From positions 1 to 48,884 of the forward strand of contig CAYLIP010000014.1 of the NCBI GenBank assembly GCA_964383855.1: a stretch of DNA of 48,884 nt. The letters are read 5' to 3'. This DNA is from CAZHAC01 sp964383855. GTDB lineage: Bacteria; Chloroflexota; Dormibacteria; Dormibacterales; Dormibacteraceae. Numbering within the stretch: the first letter of the stretch is position 1; each line of letters opens with the position of its first letter. Of this stretch, positions 31,853 to 42,177 are shown in pieces. The translations under genes were made by a program, and so were the position numbers. The notes below the pieces were generated by a model. The model was not told the DNA's origin. It did not search any database and was given only the letters and a program-made list of their open reading frames with translations.

Positions 31853-32631
31853 CGGGAAAGGACCTCCTCGGCTAGCTGCCGGTAGGCGGCCGTGCCGCGG
31901 CAGTGGGGATCGTAGAGCGTGACCGGGAGCCCGTGGCTGGGGGCTTCGCTCACGCGGACGTTGCGGGGGATCAGCGTGCGGTAGACCTTGTCGCCGTAAT
32001 TCCGGCGGACCTCCTGGACGACGTCCCAGGCCAGCGTTGTGCGGGCGTCGAACTGGGTCATCAGGATCCCACCCACCTCGAGCCGGGGATTGAGGCTGCT
32101 GCGGACCAGCTGCTGGGTGTAGACGAGGTGCCCGAGGCCCTCCAATGCGAAGTACTCGCACTGGATGGGGATCAGCATCTCGTCGGCGGCGACGAGGGCG
32201 TTGAGGGTGAGCAGCCCGAGCGATGGCGGACAGTCGATCAGGACCATTCCCCATCCTCCGGCCAGTTCGGAGAGCGCCTGACGGAGCCGGTGCTCGCGCT
32301 CGGACGAGGTTGCCAGCTCGATCTCGGCTCCGGCCAGGTCGAGCTGGGAGGGGACCAGGCGCAGGCCCTCGACCGGGGTCCGGACCCAGACCTCGTCGAC
32401 GCCGGCCTCGCCGCTCAGAAGGTGGTAGATGGTGCGCCGCTCGAGGCGCGGGTCGACGCCGAGGCCGCTGGTCGTGTTCGACTGCGGATCGAGGTCGATG
32501 ACGAGCACCTGGCGCCCCGCCTCGGCCAGCGCCGCGGCGAGGTTGATTGTCGTCGTGGTCTTGCCCACGCCCCCCTTCTGGTTGACCACCGCGACGACCT
32601 TGGGCTGGGGGAATGAAGTCTCACTAGCCAC
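31849..32631 (-). CDS. parA: Chromosome partitioning ATPase ParA (Soj)
   Basis: About 260 aa. The deviant Walker A is VNQKGGVGKTTTTINLAAAL, followed by VLVIDLDPQSNTTSGLG, LIDCPPSLGLLTLNALVAAD and the C-terminal TLIPRNVRVSEAPSHGLPV. It is a nucleoid-bound ATPase driving segregation of ParB-parS. The start is uncertain among TTG 32634, GTG 32631 and GTG 32676; GTG 32631 places the Walker loop at the usual distance. It is cotranscribed with parB. Confidence 0.95.
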   Translation of the reverse strand: MASETSFPQPKVVAVVNQKGGVGKTTTTINLAAALAEAGRQVLVIDLDPQSNTTSGLGVDPRLERRTIYHLLSGEAGVDEVWVRTPVEGLRLVPSQLDLAGAEIELATSSEREHRLRQALSELAGGWGMVLIDCPPSLGLLTLNALVAADEMLIPIQCEYFALEGLGHLVYTQQLVRSSLNPRLEVGGILMTQFDARTTLAWDVVQEVRRNYGDKVYRTLIPRNVRVSEAPSHGLPVTLYDPHCRGTAAYRQLAEEVLSR

Positions 32632-32724
32632 CAAGATGTTGTGGGTCGCGGTTATGGAAACCTCAACGCGAAGCACGGCGCGGAGGAGTGTAGGGGAGCC
32701 ATGCGGGCCTGCCTAGCTTACCTG

Positions 32725-33792
32725 TTAAGAGGGCTTGGGGAGAGGCTGGCGCGACCGGGTGACGGCGAACGCGGCAATCGCCACGGCGACCAGGGCGACC
32801 TCGAATCCGATCGCGGGAAAGAGGCCGAGCCAGCCCACTCCGGCCCCCACCAGGGCGTTGTAGACGACGTGGCAGAGCATGGAGGTGGTGGTGTTCGCGA
32901 AGCGCCGAATCAGGCCCAGCCCGCCGGCGAGCACGAGCACGGCCAGCGTGTCGATGGAAAGGCCGTATTGGGTGTGCACCGAGGTGAACACGATGGCCAC
33001 CCAGATCAGACCCAGCCGAGGCTGAATGGCGCCCCTGAAGAGCGCCTCCTCGCAGATTCCGGCGGCGACCGCGATGGTCAGGATCCCGACCGGGTCGCCG
33101 AGGTGCGCGAAGAGCCTGTCCGTGGCGGCCTGGACCTTGTGCGCCAGCCCCGGCGTCACCACCTCGGCCAGGCGGTCCATGCCGGTGCCGAAAGCGTAGA
33201 AGGCGCCCGCCAGCGCCAGCCCGGCCAACACCTGCCAGGCCGCCGGCCGGACCAGTCCCAGCCGGACCATGGTCGCCCTCGGGCCGCGCCGGACGAGGAA
33301 GCCGACGCCGATGACGGCGGCGAGAAGGAAGGGCACCTCCTGGAGGATCAGGTCGAGCCGGGAGAGGGAGGAGCCGTGCTGGGCCTGCGCGGTCAGCACG
33401 TCGGTGCTGAGCTGGGTCGCCAGCTGGCTGATGACGAGCACCACGGTCAGGACCAGGGCCAGCCGGTGCACCGGCGACTGCGGCCGAACCGGCAGCCGGC
33501 GAGCTATCCAGCCCAAGACGGGGTCGAACTGGACGGCCGTCCCCACCAGCCCGGCGATCACAAAGCCGGCCCCCAGCTCGGCAAGTCCGAGCCGGTCGGG
33601 GCCGCCCGTGACCAGCGCTCCGGCCAGGTACGTGAGCCCGAGCAAGGTCATCCCCACCGGCAGTGCGTAGAGCGCCGCCTGGGAGGCGATGGCCAGCGCC
33701 CGCCGGCCGCGTCCTGCCTCCGCCAGGTTGACGAGCAGGATCAGGGGCAATGGGAGCAACAGGAGGAGCTCCTGCGCCCAGTCGACCAGCAT
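32725..33792 (-). CDS. CPBP-family intramembrane metalloprotease (CAAX-protease-like)
   Basis: 355 aa, very hydrophobic, about eight to nine transmembrane helices. The CPBP motifs are present: EEALFRG (about 255), FTSVHTQYG and CHVVYNALVG, supplying the Glu-Glu, His and His/Asn metal-site residues. Relatives cleave within the membrane or process prenylated or bacteriocin-type peptides; the substrate is unknown. The ATG overlaps the stop of the upstream NfeD-type gene, so the two membrane proteases are translationally coupled. Confidence 0.88.
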   Translation of the reverse strand: MLVDWAQELLLLLPLPLILLVNLAEAGRGRRALAIASQAALYALPVGMTLLGLTYLAGALVTGGPDRLGLAELGAGFVIAGLVGTAVQFDPVLGWIARRLPVRPQSPVHRLALVLTVVLVISQLATQLSTDVLTAQAQHGSSLSRLDLILQEVPFLLAAVIGVGFLVRRGPRATMVRLGLVRPAAWQVLAGLALAGAFYAFGTGMDRLAEVVTPGLAHKVQAATDRLFAHLGDPVGILTIAVAAGICEEALFRGAIQPRLGLIWVAIVFTSVHTQYGLSIDTLAVLVLAGGLGLIRRFANTTTSMLCHVVYNALVGAGVGWLGLFPAIGFEVALVAVAIAAFAVTRSRQPLPKPS

Positions 33793-35108
33793 CAGTTGGC
33801 GGCCGGCCCTCGCACCAGCGCCACACGCAGCCGCTCGCCTTCGCGGCCGGTGACGCGCACGGTGGCGCCCCGGCCGGCGCTCCCCGCCTCGATCACCGCC
33901 GGCCAGACCCTGCCGGCCACGAAGACCTCGCCCTCCGGCGTCAAGGCGACGCGGGTCTCCCCGAGCGCTCCGACGAGCGCGCCCGCGCCCGACATCAGCA
34001 CCTGGCTGCGGGCGCGCACCGCGTTGCGGATGGCGATGCCGAAGACCGCCGCCGAAGCCGCGGCCGCGGCCGCGATCAGCCAGGGATCGACGCCCATGCC
34101 GACGGCGCCGGTGTCGAAGAGGAAGAGGGAGCCGAGAACCATGGCGATGGTGCCGCCGACGGTCAGGATGCCGTGTGTGGGTGCCTTGATGTCGGCCACG
34201 AAGAGCAGGAAGGAGAAGCCGAGCAGCGCCACGCCGGCGAAGTTGAGGGGCAGCTCTGCCAGCGCCACCAGAGCGAGGATGGCGCAGATGCCGCCGACCG
34301 TCCCGGGCAGGATCGCGCCCGGCGACGAGACCTCGGCGATCAGCCCGAAGGCGGCCACCAGCAGCAGAAGGTAGGCGACGTCGGGCTGGACCAGCAGGTT
34401 CATCAGCTGCTCGCCGATCGAGAGCGGATGGGCGACGACGGAGCCGTGCGCGGTCTGCAGCGTGGCGGCGGGAGCGTGGGGCCGCTCCAGGCGGCGGCCG
34501 TCGAGGCTCTCCAGGAGCGACGGTACGTCGGCCGCCTGGAGGTCGGCCACGTGCAGCTGGACCGCCTGCGCGGCCGAGATGTTGACGCTGTTGCGGACCG
34601 CCTGCTCGCACCAGTCGGCGTTCCGCCCATGCGAGCCGCAGAGGTCGCGGATTCGGGCCACGGCGTCGTTCAGGATCTTGGCGCCGAGGTCACTGCCGAG
34701 GTTGGAGCCGTCGCCGTTGATCGGGTGCGCGGAGCCGATGTTGGTGCCCGGGGCCATGGCCACCACGTCCGCCGCCTGGGCCACGAAGAGGCCGGCCGAG
34801 GCGGCCCGAGCGCCGGGCGGGTAGACGAAGGCGATCACCGGCACTCGCGAGTTGAGGAGCGTGGTCGTGATGGTGTCCATCGAAGCCATGTCCCCGCCCG
34901 GCGTGTTGACCACCAGCAGCAGCGCCGCCGCCCGCTCGGCCTGCGCCCGCTCGACGCCGGCCCCGATGTAGGAGGCGGCCACGCTGTTGACCGTACCGTC
35001 GAGCTCGATCCGGTCGACGACCGGACTGGCCGCAGCGGCGCGCACGGGAAATGCCAAGAGCGCCGCGATGGTCGCGGCCGCCACCAGGAGCCCGCGCAGG
35101 GCGGCCAT
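33792..35108 (-). CDS. NfeD-type membrane serine protease (ClpP-class/stomatin-associated)
   Basis: 438 aa. A signal peptide (LRGLLVAAATIAALLAFPVR) is followed by a ClpP/SppA-like domain with VNTPGGDMASMDTI and PPGARAASAGLFVAQAADVV, which carry the Ser and Lys region of NfeD1b proteases. Four to five transmembrane helices follow (YLLLLVAAFGLIAEV; FAGVALLGFSFLLFV; WLIAAAAAASAAVFGI), then a C-terminal NfeD OB-fold (about 365-438). No stomatin partner gene is adjacent. ATG 35108 is preferred because TATATT lies 7 nt upstream; ATG 35129 is possible. Confidence 0.88.
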   Translation of the reverse strand: MAALRGLLVAAATIAALLAFPVRAAAASPVVDRIELDGTVNSVAASYIGAGVERAQAERAAALLLVVNTPGGDMASMDTITTTLLNSRVPVIAFVYPPGARAASAGLFVAQAADVVAMAPGTNIGSAHPINGDGSNLGSDLGAKILNDAVARIRDLCGSHGRNADWCEQAVRNSVNISAAQAVQLHVADLQAADVPSLLESLDGRRLERPHAPAATLQTAHGSVVAHPLSIGEQLMNLLVQPDVAYLLLLVAAFGLIAEVSSPGAILPGTVGGICAILALVALAELPLNFAGVALLGFSFLLFVADIKAPTHGILTVGGTIAMVLGSLFLFDTGAVGMGVDPWLIAAAAAASAAVFGIAIRNAVRARSQVLMSGAGALVGALGETRVALTPEGEVFVAGRVWPAVIEAGSAGRGATVRVTGREGERLRVALVRGPAAN

Positions 35109-35115
35109 CGTCCGC

Positions 35116-35121
35116 AATATA
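35116..35121 (-). promoter_or_regulatory. Candidate -10 element of the NfeD-type gene
   Basis: TATATT on the minus strand ends 7 nt before ATG 35108. This is leaderless-type spacing and decides for the shorter start. Confidence 0.4.
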
Positions 35122-35176
35122 AACGCCATCCGAGGGGAGGCTCGCGCGGGCGGGCGGGCGCGTGGGCGGCGCTCGA

Positions 35177-35182
35177 TAGAAT
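35177..35182 (+). promoter_or_regulatory. Candidate -10 element of the sigma-like gene
   Basis: TAGAAT ends 8 nt before ATG 35191. The same nonamer TAGAATTCC recurs upstream of gyrB at 40133-40141. No -35 is visible in the G-rich upstream DNA. Confidence 0.45.
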
Positions 35183-35190
35183 TCCACCCG

Positions 35191-35835
35191 ATGGCACCCT
35201 CACCCGGCGGGAGGGGGCCGGCCAAGGGCGTGCCCGGTGGCGACCGCAGCGCCCGCAGCTTGAAGGCTTTCGCCGAGGAGGCCGAGCGAGACCGGTCCAA
35301 CCCCGAACAGCTGGCGCGTCTGCTCGAACGCGTGGCCGGGGGCGACCCCGACGCTTTGAAGCGCCTGTTCAACGAGAACCTGGCCCTGGTTCTCCGGCGG
35401 GCTCACGAGCTGGCCGCCGAGAACGAGCTGCTGAGCGAGGACGAGCTGGTGCAGGAGGGATCGGTGGCCTTGATGAGCGCCATCCGCGAGCTGGCGGGCG
35501 AAGGCGGCGGAGCCGAGGCGGTCGCCGGGTTCACGCCCCTGATCGAGGAGCGGGTGACCGAGATGATGCGCGGAGCGGTCTCGGAGGAGATCGCCAACAA
35601 GCGCGCCGAACGCCAGCTGCTCGAGGACGCCGAGGCCTACGAGCGCGCTGAGATCTCGATTCGCCGCGACAAGATGCGCGAGGCCACGCCGGCCGAGCTG
35701 GCGGAGAAGCTGGAATGGTCCGAGGAGAAGACCCGAGTCCTGGGCGAGATGATCGCGGAAGCGCGGCGGTTGCACGACAAGGAGCTGCTCCAGTACATCG
35801 AGCCTGACGAGCTCTCCGAGGTCGACGATGAGTAG
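35191..35835 (+). CDS. Sigma-70-like protein lacking region 4 and the promoter-melting residues
   Basis: 214 aa. Residues about 48-105 (RVAGGDPDALKRLFNENLAL; EDELVQEGSVALMSAIREL) match sigma-70 regions 2.1-2.2, the core-polymerase-binding part. The segment that should be region 2.3-2.4 lacks the aromatic/Trp cluster (AVAGFTPLIEERVTEMMRGA). A region-3-like stretch follows (ATPAELAEKLEWSEEKTRVL), and the protein then ends in an acidic tail with no region 4. It may bind RNA polymerase without recognising promoters, act as a sigma antagonist, or be a decayed sigma factor. It overlaps gcvT by 8 bp, so it is translated with the glycine cleavage genes. Confidence 0.75.
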   Translation: MAPSPGGRGPAKGVPGGDRSARSLKAFAEEAERDRSNPEQLARLLERVAGGDPDALKRLFNENLALVLRRAHELAAENELLSEDELVQEGSVALMSAIRELAGEGGGAEAVAGFTPLIEERVTEMMRGAVSEEIANKRAERQLLEDAEAYERAEISIRRDKMREATPAELAEKLEWSEEKTRVLGEMIAEARRLHDKELLQYIEPDELSEVDDE

Positions 35836-36940
35836 GCCCCGCCGGACCCCGCTCTATGACCGCCACGTCGCCGCGGGCGCGCGCATGGTCGACTTTGCCG
35901 GCTGGGAGATGCCGCAGCAGTACTCCTCGGTCCGCGAGGAGCAGGCCGCCGTCCGCGGCGCGGCCGGCCTCTTCGATGTCAGCCACATGGGCCGCGCCAC
36001 TTTCGGGGGAACCGGCGTCGGCGCGTACCTGCAGACCCTGGTCACCAACGACCTGGCCCGGATCGAGCCCGGACATGCGCAGTACAACTTGATGTGCCGC
36101 GAGGACGGCGGTGTCCTTGACGACCTCATCCTCTACCGGTCGGAGGACGCCTGGTCGGTGGTCTTCAACGCCGGCAACCGGGAGAAGGACCTGGCCTGGA
36201 TGCGCGATCACCTGCCCGCCGGGGCGACGCTCGACGACCGCTCCGACGCGGTCGGCCTGCTTGCGCTTCAGGGCCCCCGGGCGCAGGAGGTCCTCCAGCC
36301 CCTGACCGAGCTCGACCTGGGCCGGCTGCCCTACTTCGGCTACCGCCAGGGTGCGGTGGCGGGCGCCGGCTGGGGCTATGTCGCCCGCACCGGCTACACA
36401 GGCGAGGACGGCTTTGAGCTCTTCGTCCGGGCGGAGGAGCTGGGCCGGGTCTGGGACGCTGTGCTGGAGGCGGGCGCGCCCGCCGGAGTGCGGCCGGCGG
36501 GGCTGGCCGCCCGCGACGTCTGCCGCCTGGAGGCCGGCCTCCGGCTCTACGGCAACGACATGGATGAGGACACCAACCCCTATGAGGCGGGGCTGGGCTG
36601 GGTGGTCAAGCTTGATAAGGGCGAGTTCATCGGCCGCCAGGTGCTGGCGCGCGTCAAAGAGGAAGGTCCAAGGCGCGTCATCGCCGGTATCCGGGGAGCC
36701 GACCGGACGATCCCGCGTCATGGCTCGGCGGTTCGCTCGAACGGCGAGCTGGTGGGCGCGGTCACGAGCGGGACCTACTCTTTCTTTCTCAACGCTGGCA
36801 TCGGCATGGCTGCGATCGACAGGGGCCGGGCTGCGATTGGGGACCGGGTTTCCCTCGAGTCGAGGGGCGGCGAGGGCCAGGCGGAGATCGTGCGGCTTCC
36901 CTTCCACAAGGGCAGCGCCGGTACCCGAGGGCCGCAATAG
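35828..36940 (+). CDS. gcvT: Glycine cleavage system T protein (aminomethyltransferase)
   Basis: 370 aa. It releases ammonia and transfers the methylene unit from the H-protein to tetrahydrofolate. Characteristic segments are TPLYDRHVAAGARMVDFAGW, GLFDVSHMGR, LLALQGPRAQEVL, VARTGYTGEDGFEL, and RLEAGLRLYGNDMDEDTNPY, with the catalytic Asp in the folate pocket. The start lies within the last codons of the sigma-like gene. gcvH follows after 10 bp. Confidence 0.96.
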   Translation: MSRPRRTPLYDRHVAAGARMVDFAGWEMPQQYSSVREEQAAVRGAAGLFDVSHMGRATFGGTGVGAYLQTLVTNDLARIEPGHAQYNLMCREDGGVLDDLILYRSEDAWSVVFNAGNREKDLAWMRDHLPAGATLDDRSDAVGLLALQGPRAQEVLQPLTELDLGRLPYFGYRQGAVAGAGWGYVARTGYTGEDGFELFVRAEELGRVWDAVLEAGAPAGVRPAGLAARDVCRLEAGLRLYGNDMDEDTNPYEAGLGWVVKLDKGEFIGRQVLARVKEEGPRRVIAGIRGADRTIPRHGSAVRSNGELVGAVTSGTYSFFLNAGIGMAAIDRGRAAIGDRVSLESRGGEGQAEIVRLPFHKGSAGTRGPQ

Positions 36941-36950
36941 AGGAGGTTTA

Positions 36951-37328
36951 GTGGGCGAGCGCAGGTATTCGCAGACGCACGAATGGGTCGCGGTCGAAGG
37001 CGAGGTGGCGACGGTCGGGATCACCGACTTCGCCCAATCGCAGCTCGGCGACGTCGTCTTCCTCGAGCTGCCGAGGGTGGGACAGAGGTTGACCGCGGGC
37101 GAGAGCTTTGGTGTCATCGAGTCGGTCAAGGCGGCTTCCGACCTCTATTCGCCGCTGACCGGGACCGTGGTCGAGATCAACAACCGGCTCGCGGACAACC
37201 CGGAGCTGGTCAACGGCGATCCCCTCGGAGAAGGCTGGCTGGTCAAGGTCGAGCCGGACGGATCGCTGCCGGACAGCCTCCTCGACGAGGCGGGCTATGC
37301 CCAGCTCGCCGAAGGCGGCGCCCACTAG
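36951..37328 (+). CDS. gcvH: Glycine cleavage system H protein
   Basis: 125-aa lipoyl carrier shuttling the aminomethyl group between P, T and L proteins. The opening RRYSQTHEWVAVEG and the lipoylated lysine in VIESVKAASDLYSPL are typical, as is GWLVKVEPDG. The GTG start has AGGAGG 4 nt upstream, the strongest ribosome-binding site in the window. Its last base is shared with the gcvPA start. Confidence 0.97.
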   Translation: MGERRYSQTHEWVAVEGEVATVGITDFAQSQLGDVVFLELPRVGQRLTAGESFGVIESVKAASDLYSPLTGTVVEINNRLADNPELVNGDPLGEGWLVKVEPDGSLPDSLLDEAGYAQLAEGGAH

Positions 37329-38634
37329 TGCCCTACCTGGTCCACGCGCCCGCGGAGCGCCGTCAGATGCTCGATGCGCTCGGGGCGGGCTCTCTCGACG
37401 ACCTGCTGACCGACGTGCCGGCGTCGCTTCGGGTGCGCGAGCTGGACCTGCCGGCCGGGCTCCCCGAGTTCGACACCATGGCGGCTCTGCGTGATCTGGC
37501 GGATCGCAACCGGGTCTTTGCCGACCGGCTCACGTTCCGCGGCGGCGGCGTCTACCGGCGCTTCGTGCCGGCCGCGGTCGATGCCGTCATCTCGAAGCCG
37601 GAGTTCTACACCGCCTACACGCCGTATCAACCGGAGGCGAGCCAGGGCACGCTCCAGGCGATCTTCGAGTTCCAGACCCTGATCGCCGAGCTGACGGGCA
37701 TGGACGTCGCCAACGCCTCGCTCTACGACGGCGCCACCGCGCTCGCCGAGGCGGCCATGATGGCGGTCGTTCATACCGGCCGGCCCGAGGTGCTGGTGCT
37801 CCCCCACCTGCATCCCGAGTACCTCGAGGTGCTGCGCTGCTATGCCGACGGCCGCGGCTTTCGCGTCCGCGTGGGCGGCGAGCCCGGCCCCGAGACGGCC
37901 GGCGTTCTCTTCCAGAACCCGGACTTCCTCGGCCTCCTCCAGGACGGCGCCGCGCTGGTGGAGCGCGCGCATGGAGCGGGCGCGCTGGCCGTGTCCTGCG
38001 TCGATCCGATCAGCCTCGCGCTCGTCTCGTCGCCCGGCGAGCAGGGCGCCGACATCGCGGTCGGGGAGGGACAGCAGCTGGGCCTGGCGCCCAGCTACGG
38101 CGGGCCCCACGTCGGCTTCATCGCCTGCCGCGACGAGCTGGTGCGGCGGCTGCCCGGGCGCCTGGTCGGCCAGGCGCACGACCAGCAGGGCCGCCGCGGC
38201 TTCGTGCTCACGCTGACGGCGCGGGAGCAGCACATCCGGCGGGAGAAGGCGACCTCCAACATCTGCACCAATCACTCGCTCTGCGCGCTGGCGGCCAGCG
38301 TCTACCTGACCTACATGGGCGCAGACGGCCTGAGCCAGGTGGCCGAGGTCTCCTTCCAGCGGGCGCACCACCTGGCCGATCGGCTGGCCGCCCTCGACGG
38401 GATCGACCTGGCATTCCCCGGCCGGCCGTTTCTCAACGAGTTCGGGGTCCGCTGTAAAACGTGGAACCAAATCCTGGCCCGGCTTTCGGAGCGTGGGATT
38501 CTCGGCGGCCTGCCGGTGGGCCCCTTCTTCCCCGACGACCCCGAGCTGGCGGACGTGGTGACCTTCGCCTGCACCGAGGTCAACGACCCGGCCGCCATCG
38601 ACCAGCTGGTGGCAGGGATCGCCGAGGGGCTGGC

Positions 38635-38638
<4 letters not shown>
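37328..38638 (+). CDS. gcvPA: Glycine dehydrogenase (decarboxylating) subunit 1
   Basis: 436 aa, the N-terminal half of the P protein in split form. It has RGGGVYRRFVPAAVDAVISK, EFYTAYTPYQPEASQGTLQA, the GLAPSYGGPHVGFIACRDEL segment, and KATSNICTNHSLCALAASVY. GTG 37328 overlaps the gcvH stop by one base. A parS-like 16-mer at 38453-38468 encodes the residues CKTWN in a place where homologues are variable. It forms a heterotetramer with GcvPB. Confidence 0.95.
38453..38468 (+). promoter_or_regulatory. parS-like site inside gcvPA
   Basis: TGTAAAACGTGGAACC, identical to the intergenic copies over 15 of 16 bases. It lies within coding sequence about 13 kb from oriC on the plus-strand side. Confidence 0.7.
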
Positions 38639-40107
<1,469 letters not shown>

Positions 40108-40207
40108 CCGCCGGGAATTGGCCGTTTTCGGGTAGAATTCCTATTCGGAGAAACCCTTCCCAGTTGTCCTTCTCAACACTTCACTCGCTGGGACGGCGGG
40201 CCCTGCT
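40108..40207 (+). promoter_or_regulatory. Upstream region of gyrB
   Basis: 100 bp. TAGAAT (40133-40138) is a -10 candidate about 70 nt before the GTG. GGAATT (40114-40119) and AATTCC (40136-40141) form an inverted repeat straddling it, a possible operator. No terminator for the gcv operon is evident. Confidence 0.4.
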
Positions 40208-42163
40208 GTGAGCGTGGAAAAGCACCTCAGCGGCGGCCCTGACGGCCGTACGACCCGTCCCCGTCCCCTCGGCGCGGATGTCGCGTACACCGCAGAACAG
40301 ATCCAGGTCCTGGAGGGCCTTGAGCCGGTTCGGCGGCGTCCAGGCATGTACATCGGCTCGACCGACAGCCGTGGTCTCCACCACCTGGTCTGGGAGATCG
40401 TCGACAACTCGGTCGACGAGGCCCTGGCCGGCTACTGCGACGAGATCACGGTTACCCTTCACGCCGACGGCAGCTGCTCGGTCCGCGACAACGGCCGCGG
40501 CATCCCGGTTGACAAGAAGGACGACGGGCGCTCGGCCCTCGAGATCGTCCTCACCGTGCTGCACGCCGGGGGCAAGTTCGGCGGCGGCGGCTACAAGGTC
40601 TCCGGAGGCCTACACGGGGTGGGCATGTCGGTGGTCAACGCGCTCTCCGAGCGGCTCGAGGTGTGGGTCCACCGCGACGGCAAGGAGTATCACCAGAGCT
40701 ACGCCCGGGGCGTGCCCACGAGTCCCGTCGAGACGGTCGGCAAGAGCACCTATCAGGGCACCGTCGTCCGCTTCTGGCCCGATCCCAACATGTTCCCCGA
40801 CACCCGGTTCGACCGGGAGCTGATCCTCCACCGCCTGCGCGAGATGGCCTTTCTCAACAAGGGCTTGCGGATCATCCTCGACGACGAAAACGTCGGGTTT
40901 CCCTACACCTTCTACTTCGAGGGCGGCATCCTCGCCTTCGTCCGGCACCTCAACCACGGCAAGGGCCTGGTCAACACGCTGCCCTTCTACGTCGACCGCG
41001 AGATCGAGTCGACGCAGATCGAGGTTGCGCTTCAGTACAACCAGAGCTTCGCCGAGACGGTGCTCAGCTTCGCCAACAACATCCACACGGCCGAGGGCGG
41101 CAGCCACCTCACCGGTTTCCGGGCGGCCCTCACCAACGCTCTCAACCGATATGCGCGCAAGGCCAGCCTGCTCAAGGACCAGGACCCCAACCTCACCGGC
41201 GAGGACGTGCGCGAGGGGCTCACCGCGGTGATCAGCGTCAAGCTGCTGGAGCCGCAGTTCGAGGGTCAGACCAAGACCAAGCTGGGCAACGCCGAGGTCC
41301 AGGGCCACGTCTCCGCCGTGCTCGGCGACGCGCTGACGCAGTGGCTGGACGAGAACCCCTCCGAGGGCCGGCGCATCATCGAGAAGTCGCTCACCGCGGC
41401 CCGGGCCCGGGAGGCGGCGCGCAAGGCCCGCGACCTGGTCCAGCGCAAGTCGCTGCTGGAGTCGACCACCCTGCCCGGCAAGCTGGCCGACTGCTCCGAG
41501 CGCGATCCCAGCCGCTGCGAGCTCTACATCGTCGAGGGCGACTCCGCCGGTGGCACCGCCAAGTCCGGCCGGGACCGGCGGACCCAGGCCATCCTGCCTC
41601 TGCGCGGCAAGATCCTCAATGTCGAGAAGGCACGTCTTGACAAGGTGCTCACGAGCGAGGAGATCCGCAACCTGATCACCGCGCTCGGCACCGGGATCGG
41701 CGACCGCTTCGAGAAAGAGAAGCTCCGCTACCACCGGATCATCACGATGACCGACGCCGACGTCGACGGCAGTCACATCCGAACGCTCCTCCTCACCTTC
41801 TTCTACCGCTATTTCCCGGAGCTGATCGACGACGGCAACGTCTTCATGGCCCAGCCTCCGCTCTACAAGCTGGAGAAGGGCAAGCAGACGGTCTGGGTCT
41901 ATAGCGACGCCGAGCGCGACCGCGAGGCCAAGCGGATGGGCCAGAGCGTCAAGATCAGCCGCTTCAAGGGTCTGGGCGAGATGAACGCCGAGCAGCTGTG
42001 GGAGACGACCATGAACCCGGAGACGCGCACGCTGCTGAAGGTCGAGATCGAGGACGCCGCCGCCGTCAACGACATCTTCGAAAAGCTGATGGGCAACGAC
42101 GTCGAGCCCCGCAAGAAGTTCATCCAGGCGCACGCCAAGGCCGTGCGGAACCTGGACATCTAG
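40208..42163 (+). CDS. gyrB: DNA gyrase subunit B
   Basis: 651 aa, the short form without the E. coli insertion. The GHKL ATPase has EIVDNSVDEALAGYCDE, DNGRGIPVDKK and GGLHGVGMSVVNALS. The Toprim domain has YIVEGDSAGGTAKSGRDRRT, LPLRGKILNVEKA and MTDADVDGSHIRTLLLTFFY. The C-terminus ends KFIQAHAKAVRNLDI. Together with GyrA it introduces negative supercoils. The start is GTG 40208. plsX follows after 14 bp. Confidence 0.97.
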   Translation: MSVEKHLSGGPDGRTTRPRPLGADVAYTAEQIQVLEGLEPVRRRPGMYIGSTDSRGLHHLVWEIVDNSVDEALAGYCDEITVTLHADGSCSVRDNGRGIPVDKKDDGRSALEIVLTVLHAGGKFGGGGYKVSGGLHGVGMSVVNALSERLEVWVHRDGKEYHQSYARGVPTSPVETVGKSTYQGTVVRFWPDPNMFPDTRFDRELILHRLREMAFLNKGLRIILDDENVGFPYTFYFEGGILAFVRHLNHGKGLVNTLPFYVDREIESTQIEVALQYNQSFAETVLSFANNIHTAEGGSHLTGFRAALTNALNRYARKASLLKDQDPNLTGEDVREGLTAVISVKLLEPQFEGQTKTKLGNAEVQGHVSAVLGDALTQWLDENPSEGRRIIEKSLTAARAREAARKARDLVQRKSLLESTTLPGKLADCSERDPSRCELYIVEGDSAGGTAKSGRDRRTQAILPLRGKILNVEKARLDKVLTSEEIRNLITALGTGIGDRFEKEKLRYHRIITMTDADVDGSHIRTLLLTFFYRYFPELIDDGNVFMAQPPLYKLEKGKQTVWVYSDAERDREAKRMGQSVKISRFKGLGEMNAEQLWETTMNPETRTLLKVEIEDAAAVNDIFEKLMGNDVEPRKKFIQAHAKAVRNLDI

Positions 42164-42177
42164 CGCGGGGCCAGGTC

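Noticed and set aside
35100..35200. Glycine riboswitch for the gcv operon
   Set aside because: The 82-bp divergent gap is too short and lacks the conserved aptamer helices; gcvT itself follows a coding gene.
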